This document shows positions 57,976 to 64,000 of a DNA stretch of 64,000 bases, in pieces; position 1 is the first letter of the stretch; the number at the start of each line of letters is the position of its first letter. Origin of the DNA: Bidens hawaiensis (Eukaryota > Streptophyta > Magnoliopsida > Asterales > Asteraceae); contig JAIQDT010003862.1 in NCBI GenBank assembly GCA_021521415.1, forward strand, positions 124,001 to 188,000, written 5' to 3'. The notes under the pieces are model-generated. The model was given only the letters and a program-made list of their open reading frames with translations. It was not told the DNA's origin and searched no databases. The translations under genes were made by a program, and so were the position numbers.

Positions 57976-59508
57976 ATGAATCAACAACAAACCCATCATT
58001 CAATCTCACCATACAAACCCTTCAATTACATGAACGGATCACTTAACGGCCCCTCAGGTTTGTTAGAAATCCGTTTGTTTTACGTCAGAATCACACCGTG
58101 CGCCGTTAACGCCTTGCCGGGTCAACTAACGCTCCGTCACCTACGCCGTGAGATCGGTGTGTCACTCGATATTAACGGCGTTAGGGTTCCGTCAGCTAAC
58201 ACGGCGTTAGTGACGTTGAACAGAGACCGTGTGGATACAGAGTCGTCAGAAGTGACGTATGTTAGTACTGATAATATTAGGGTTTCTGGTGCGATTGAGT
58301 TTGAGGTTGTTGATGATGAATCGGATGATCGGGAGCTCGTGTTGTGTGGATCGTTAGAGAGAATCGAATCGAATTGGAGTAATGGAGGTTTAGAAAACGG
58401 TCATAATAATATTATTAATAATAATCATAACAATCATAATCATAATATTAGTGGGTTGAAATCGGGTTGGGGTATGGATTTCCATGCGGCAAATTTGTCG
58501 AAATTTGGGGGGTTTTCGACGTCGGTGGAGGTTTATATCGCAGGGTGTTGCTCAACGGTGCCGGTGATATTGACGAAAACGGTTCAGGTTAGTCCGAGGA
58601 GGCGAGGGGCGAGGCTTGGGATGACGCTTGATGCGATTCCGGAGGGTGAAGATGAGGAAGGGGATAAGGAACCGGTTAGGGAAAATGGGGTTGCGGGACA
58701 GCAGCGGAAATTGATGGTAAATACAAAGTTTGGTCGTTTATGGTTAGAACATGGTCATTTGGATATTGGTCAAATGCTAATAGTTTTCGAAGTTTGGTCC
58801 CAATGGTTAGAATAGCGTCCGAATAATGTTCAAACAACCATTCTGACCAATAATTTTCAAAATTTGACGTTTTTGATCAAAATGGCTGTTTGAGCGTTTT
58901 TTGGATGGCCGTTTGATTGATACGGTGAAATCTGATGGGTAGTGTAGCTATAGCATGACCCATTAGTTAATTATTAAGCAAATGTTTCCGTGATAATGGA
59001 AAATAAAATTGATTTTTGGTCGTTTTGATCAAAATTTTAAAAGTTTGACCGTCTATGGTCAGAGTGGCCAAAGGGGCTTTCTGATAATTTTTATAGTTTT
59101 GACCTTTTTTTATTGGTCAAAACAGCCGCATGACTTTTTTTAGACGGTTGTTTGATGGCATGAAATCAGATGGGGTGGCGTAGCTATAGCGTGCCTCTTT
59201 TGTTAGCTGTTAAACATATATTTTTGTGAATTATGAGAAATGATATTGATTGTTATAATATATATTTTTTTCAGCATACAGGGGAAGAAGGGTATGAGTA
59301 TGAATCAGAGGTGAAAGTGAGACCAAGTTACTATAATTCAGAGGAAATGTATTATGATGAAGATGGTCAGCTTACCTGGTTCAATGCTGGTGTAAGAGTT
59401 GGCGTCGGGATCGGGCTTGGGGTGTGTCTTGGTGTCGGGATTGGTGTTGGTTTGCTCATGCGCTCGTATCAAGCAACCACTCGCAATTTCAGAAGGAGAT
59501 TCTTTTGA
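57976..59508 (+). CDS. At1g01500-like protein with C-terminal glycine-rich membrane segment
   Basis: Exon 1 is 57976-58716 and exon 2 is 59275-59508; borders ATG|GTAAAT and TTTCAG|CAT keep phase 0, giving 324 aa. Family landmarks appear in order: LLEIRLFYVRITPCAVNALP, DINGVRVPS, LNRDRVDTESSEVTYVSTDN, VEVYIAGCCSTVPVILTKTV, MTLDAIPE, and a very conserved tail LTWFNAGVRVGVGIGLGVCL, GVGIGVGLLMRSYQATTRNF, RRRFF. The Gly/Val-rich stretch near residues 285-308 is predicted as a membrane segment with a basic C-terminal end. Residues about 145-165 are an Asn/His-rich run not expected in relatives. Databases often label the family 'erythronate-4-phosphate dehydrogenase family', but no dehydrogenase motif is visible and the function is unknown. 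The gene looks intact. Confidence 0.93.
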
Positions 59509-59967
59509 GCTTTTAATCGCTTCCCACGTCTTAAAAATGCTAAAAAGGAACATACTCTGGATTTAAACATCCTGTTTTGTTGCAGCAAACCGTCAACCCG
59601 CCAGTAGCACGGAAATGGAGTGAGCTTGATGTACGTGGATGAAAATGGTTGCGGGTTTGCTGCAAAAGTTGTTTTGTAGATAGGTTTGGGGATGAACTGT
59701 TGAAGTGATAGTGAGGTTTGGTTTATAATAATGTTTGGTTCATGTAAATCTCCCAGTGGCAGGCTGGCAGCTTAACTTATGCTTTTGCCCATATCTTTAT
59801 GTAAGTTTGTTTATGTAAACCCAATGAATAATAATCTAGTGGTTTTTGGATGGTTTCTTGGTTTTTTGTTTTGTAGAATACAGTTAATAAGTAGTTTCAG
59901 TAAAGTTATGCGACTATAGTAAAAGAATGCTATTTTAGAGTCAAACTTAAACGTGCTTGAGCCGAGC

Positions 59968-60291
59968 TCACCCACTTTTCAATATTCGTATAAGTGCTAT
60001 ATTGATCATATCGCTGCTTTGTGGCATGTGTTTCACATTGGGCTCAGCATATGGATCTGAGCTTAGATAAGTCCGGCTTGTTGACGTTGAGACAGATAAA
60101 GAGAGTTGGGTGATAACGCTAAAACATTTTGGTGGCGCGTGGGACTCGTCTTCATCAGTGGGCTCGGGTAGATTTGTGTGTTCTGCGTATTCGACGAACA
60201 TAGGTGGATGGCATTCACGCACCAAAAGTGCATTGTTCATTTTGAAAGATTTTGAGAAATCCATGTGTAAGTTAAGGAGTTGACTATTCAT
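59968..60291 (-). CDS. Unrecognised 107-aa ORF
   Basis: A minus-strand frame starting MNSQLLNLHMDFSKSFKMNN and containing LPEPTDEDESHAPPKCFSV. Composition looks protein-like, but no domain, intron or promoter supports it. It could be a relic of a transposed gene or spurious. Confidence 0.2.
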   Translation of the reverse strand: MNSQLLNLHMDFSKSFKMNNALLVRECHPPMFVEYAEHTNLPEPTDEDESHAPPKCFSVITQLSLSVSTSTSRTYLSSDPYAEPNVKHMPQSSDMINIALIRILKSG

Positions 60292-60736
60292 ATGATTATT
60301 CTAGGAATTTTCTCAAGTTTTAAAACCTATTACAAATCTTTCTAAACCTTTGAGAAAAGGAGAGATGTATATAGCATAATCAAGTTTCACTCTTGCTCTC
60401 ATCAAACCGCTCTCTTTTTATTACTAGCTTAATACTTATACACCCTGTAATTACTATAGGACTTGAACCCTTAACCTAAAGAAAAAAGAAACATTTTCCT
60501 TACATCTTAGTATTGTTAGGCTACAAACACCTTACTCACCGCCAGGGACGAAGGTGGCCCGACCCCTTTTTTGTTTAGTAATGCAAGTTTACACGTTTTA
60601 GCTGAAAATTTTGAGCACGATCTCCCATATTTATGATAACCTTTATTCAAAGAATATACTTTGTATCCCAAGTATTTGACAAAAACAAAAATAGAGAATA
60701 GTCTTTGTTATTATATTATTATTATTCCAAAGTCCT

Positions 60737-60746
60737 GACACGTGTC
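60737..60746. promoter_or_regulatory. G-box palindrome GACACGTGTC upstream of the REVEILLE gene
   Basis: A perfect decamer with CACGTG about 160 bp before the start codon. G-boxes are common in light- and clock-regulated promoters, which suits a REVEILLE gene; function is inferred. Confidence 0.65.
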
Positions 60747-60905
60747 CGGCCACTATTCTCCTCTAGAAACCCCAATCCCATCCCATCCAATCCACCATTT
60801 ACTTTCAGAACCTTCTCAATTCTTCAACTCCAAAACCCTAATCACAATCACTCACTCAATTCTTCGATTAATCATCATACCCGTTAAGTTCATAATAACT
60901 TCTTT

Positions 60906-63709
60906 ATGGGTTTTGATCCTCCACTTCCGACGCCGCCGCCGGTGACCACCAATAATAATAATAATATTAATAATCCTGCCGTCGGCGTTAATTACCCGAA
61001 TTCGATTGCAGATGACCCGAGTAAGAAGATTCGGAAGCCGTATACGATAACTAAGTCTAGACAGAATTGGACTGACGTTGAACATGATAAGTTTCTTGAA
61101 GCACTTCACCTGTATGTTTCTGTTTAATCTAATCTCTCTGTATTATATGTGTGTGCGCGTATTTATTTATGTGGGTGTGAGTTAATTGGGTGTAATTGTT
61201 GGTGAATTGTATGCCCGGGTGAATCGGGTTTGGGTTTTTAATTTGTTAGTGTAAGCAAAGTTATTAAGTTCATAAATTGATTATTGAAGTACAGTTTTTT
61301 GAGGGTTAATGAGATTTGAACTTACGAAACGCATATACTAAGATGTTTGTATTGTCACATGGAAAAAAGTTGCATTAAATGACTAAGAAAGGAAGTCATA
61401 GTTTGATGATTTATGCTATATAAAAAAGACTTGATCTTTTATAAAAATTGAGTATCTTTTAATTATTAAAGAGTAATTTATCTATTTATTTATGAATTGT
61501 GGTATTTTACATTTTAAACATAGTTAAGCCATGGTTAAAGACTTGATCTTTTATAAAAATGTAGAATTTTTTTTATAATTAAATGGTAATTTATTTATTA
61601 ATTGTGGTATATTTAAAATTTTAGGCATAGTTTTCCGTATATGGTAATTTGAAATTATGTAAATTTCCGGGCCTTAAATCTTGACGGGTCTTGAAGAAGG
61701 GGCTTAACTTTATGATTCAGTATTGCATGCGACACTCCGGAAGATATGTATGCTATTTCAGAATATGTTCGTTAAGGATGTAAATGATTGTATAGTTTCA
61801 GGATCAAATACAAATAATTCTTAACGTGAAAACAGTGAGAACCAATTTGTTGTTATCATTAGGTTTGTTTTTGAAAGTGTTTGCTGCTGTTTTTTGTTCG
61901 TATTTGCTGATTTCCGATTATGTGACGTTATATTAGGTTTTTTCTTATGTGTCAAAAGTATTTGCTGTTATTATTTTGTTGCTAATTTTGATTCTTTTAT
62001 TGTTATTTTTAGGGTTTTTCTTTGTTATTGTAAAACATTGCTTATGCAGATTGGTATTGTAGTTGGTATTGTTTCCTACGCTCTCATTTTTGGTAGATTC
62101 GTCTTGTTTCCTACATTCTCATGTTAAAATTATTTTGTACATGAACCTTCCCCTGTATAATGTATAAACAAAAATGTGAGAATTAATTATATTACATGAT
62201 TTCAAACTTTTATTATGGATCATTTTAATTCAGTTTGGCTTCAAAGTGTTCTTAGGCACATTACCGAGATCATAATTCATAAGTGATGATTTCAATGTAG
62301 TTAGTATACGTGGGATATCTTTAAATCTCATAATGAGGTTCTGACTTACCTTTTCTTAATACTTTTCTATAATTTCCAGCTTTGATCGTGATTGGAAAAA
62401 GATTGAAGCTTTTGTTGGGTCCAAGATTATAAACAACAGTTTGTTTACTATTATATAGAGCAACTTCTTCTTAAAGTTGCATAAAAAGGAAAACGAAAGA
62501 AAAAAAAATCAAATACCGGTAGTATATTAAATCTAATTGGGATTTCTTTTATATTTTTGTTGAGCAGATACGTAGCCATGCCCAGAAGTACTTTCTAAAG
62601 GTGCAAAAAAGTGGGACAAATGAGCACGTCCCACCTCCACGGCCAAAGAGGAAAGCATCACATCCATACCCTCACAAAGCTCCAAAACACGGTTGGATTA
62701 TTATTTAACATTTTCCCTTAGAGAAGTTTAAAACAAATTAAACAATCCATGCTGACATTCTATGTACTTGTTTCTGAAACTCAGACGCACCCAAAATTCT
62801 AGGAGCGCAACATTCGGCTACCGGTGTAATCAAACATGAAGATATCATCATGAACAATCCGTATCAGTGGGCTACAAATCCATGGATGTACAATACTACA
62901 ATAGCAGCACCTGATGAGCCCACACAAGGTTCGGGCTCGGGCTCACACTCACATTTGCTTGTTTTTGTTTACAAGAAAAACAATTGAGTTAAGTTTTCAA
63001 GCATAAATGTTTCTTTCTTTTTGTGAATTGCAGAGGATGTCAGATCACATAATTGTTGCAGTAGCAGCAGCGAAGGTGATCCAGGGAAATGGTCGGCTGG
63101 TGAAAGACCAGCCTGCATGACGTAAGTCAGAGAAAGATAGCACGGGGTATGAATTATGATCCAATAAACAGGAATTTAAAACACATTGTTTTAATTTAAA
63201 TAAAGAAAGTTATGGTCTTATGGATACATACAATATGGTTAATATTTAGATTTATGTCATGTGCAGTCATGCCAGACTTCCCGAAAGTCTACAGATTCAT
63301 CGGTGGGATCTTTGACCCTAATGAAAGTAACCACTTGCAGAAGTTAAAGATGATGGATCCAGTGGATGTTGAAACGGTACGACTATTTGTTATGTTTTAA
63401 GTTTAATTATTTTTTTAAAGCGTATTAAAACTTGTTTGATGAGACAATTTGCTGTCGTAACAGGTGGTTTTGTTGATGAAGAATCTATGTGCTAATTTGA
63501 AAAGCCCGCAGTTTGAAGACTATGTATGTACTCATTAACGTTCATCGTTACAAACCCATTTTTATGAATAAATTAACAACTTTTATGTTTATGTTGTGTT
63601 TGTACAGAAGAAATTATTTTCTTCGTATGACGTGGACACCGGGAAGGTTACATCAGGCGGTTCGTTAAGTGGTCTTCATGCCCTGCCTGCGAAAGCAATC
63701 CCGACTTGA
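60906..63709 (+). CDS. REVEILLE (RVE6/RVE8-like, LCL clade) MYB-related transcription factor, 8 exons
   Basis: Exons: 60906-61111, 62380-about 62425, 62568-62691, 62785-62928, 63034-63099, 63267-63376, 63464-63523, 63608-63709. The N terminus is Pro/Asn-rich. The single MYB repeat reads [42 protein letters not shown], then [20 protein letters not shown] with the SHAQKYF signature, then [20 protein letters not shown]. The LCL-clade domain follows ([40 protein letters not shown]). Relatives are clock activators binding evening elements in the nucleus. Exon 5 most simply ends at a weak donor (GCTG|GTGAAA) to keep frame. Anomaly: exon 2 should end ...GSKTVIQ before a GT donor, but after GSK the sequence is ATTATAAACAACAGTTTG with no TVIQ codons and no donor in the right phase. 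The gene may be broken or spliced unusually. Confidence 0.88.
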
Positions 63710-64000
63710 GGTCTTGAATATCTTATATTTCTGGGTTTTTGTAAGCCCCAGGTATCGTGTATAATAACGTGAATTTAAAGTTGCGAGGATATGGTGTTTG
63801 TGATGTTTTTTACTGGCAGGTGTGTAGGTGTTTTGTTGATTTGCTTTTGCTACATATATAAAGTACAAGAACCAAGGGCAGAATTGTAAATGGCATGTGT
63901 TGTAATCTGTCATCATGTTTTTTTAGGAGCAAAATAATCTCCTTTCAAGATAGTGTGTTTGGTTTTGGAATCCATGTTATATTAGTAAGTGTGATTAGAT
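63710..64000. other. 3' untranslated and downstream region of the REVEILLE gene
   Basis: AT-rich sequence, no further gene recognised before the window ends. Confidence 0.6.

Larger units (their letters stand above)
59509..60905. other. Intergenic region between the At1g01500-like and REVEILLE genes
   Basis: It holds the 3' untranslated region of the first gene (to about 59870) and the promoter and 5' untranslated region of the second. A minus-strand open frame at 59968-60291 (107 codons, containing ECHPPMFVEYAEHTNLPEPT) is listed separately. Confidence 0.6.

Noticed and set aside
58717..58815. Extension of the At1g01500-like frame past 58716 to a stop at 58815
   Set aside because: This is intron sequence; the conserved C terminus is in the exon at 59275-59508.
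1..64000. CRISPR arrays, operons, tRNA or rRNA genes
   Set aside because: The window is nuclear plant DNA; repeats are eukaryotic satellites or transposons, and no tRNA or rRNA signature was seen.

Overview
This is a nuclear plant window, almost certainly a eudicot. It shows spliced genes with GT-AG introns, an AT-rich background, nested LTR retrotransposons primed by initiator tRNA-Met, hAT and Mutator DNA transposons, and plant-only families (REVEILLE MYB, TIR-type NLR, DUF724, At1g01500-like). The style of the repeats resembles Asteraceae genomes, but that is an impression, not a proof.

Layout. 1-3400 holds the 5' part of a minus-strand Ty3/gypsy element (gag, leader with a hairpin array, primer-binding site, 2.07 kb LTR). 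It is inserted in a plus-strand hAT transposase gene whose tail and right terminus follow (3403-4739). 4740-17448 is gene-poor; its main object is a 2.9 kb solo LTR (7578-10478) with a perfect TTTAT target duplication. 17449-25184 is a deleted Tat-like Ty3/gypsy element: two nearly identical LTRs, only the last part of integrase, and a spliced antisense gene with a Transposase_28-like N terminus between two tandem-repeat arrays. Its right LTR abuts, inside the P-loop, an NB-ARC-LRR pseudogene (25185-27268). 27917-33123 is a Mutator-like element (9-bp target duplication AATTTTTCC, about 500 bp terminal inverted repeats) that carries the 5' coding end of a calcium-dependent protein kinase and was invaded by three smaller elements at its TA-rich microsatellites. 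35452-40065 is a set of nested elements with an intact 699-aa hAT transposase element (36666-39878, 8-bp target duplication) at the core. 40-49 kb has more small DNA elements, two large inverted repeats and a degenerate transposon-type gene flanked by a GC-rich palindrome.

The gene-rich part is 49.4-64 kb, all on the plus strand. A 17-exon gene (49467-56014) encodes two tandem FCP1/NIF-type HAD phosphatase-like domains, a repetitive linker, a basic NLS-like stretch and a C-terminal DUF724 domain. Next is a two-exon At1g01500-like membrane protein gene (57976-59508), then an eight-exon REVEILLE (RVE6/RVE8-type) MYB gene (60906-63709). The last two share the G-box decamer GACACGTGTC upstream.

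Best candidate for something undescribed: the FCP1-FCP1-DUF724 fusion. Both of its phosphatase-like domains have lost the second catalytic Asp of DxDx(T/V), and the double domain arose by duplication of a whole exon block. Other strong leads are the kinase-carrying Mutator element, the NLR cut at the P-loop by a retrotransposon with mismatched flanks, a hAT copy with an inverted 5'-type end, and a REVEILLE gene lacking the conserved end of its MYB exon.
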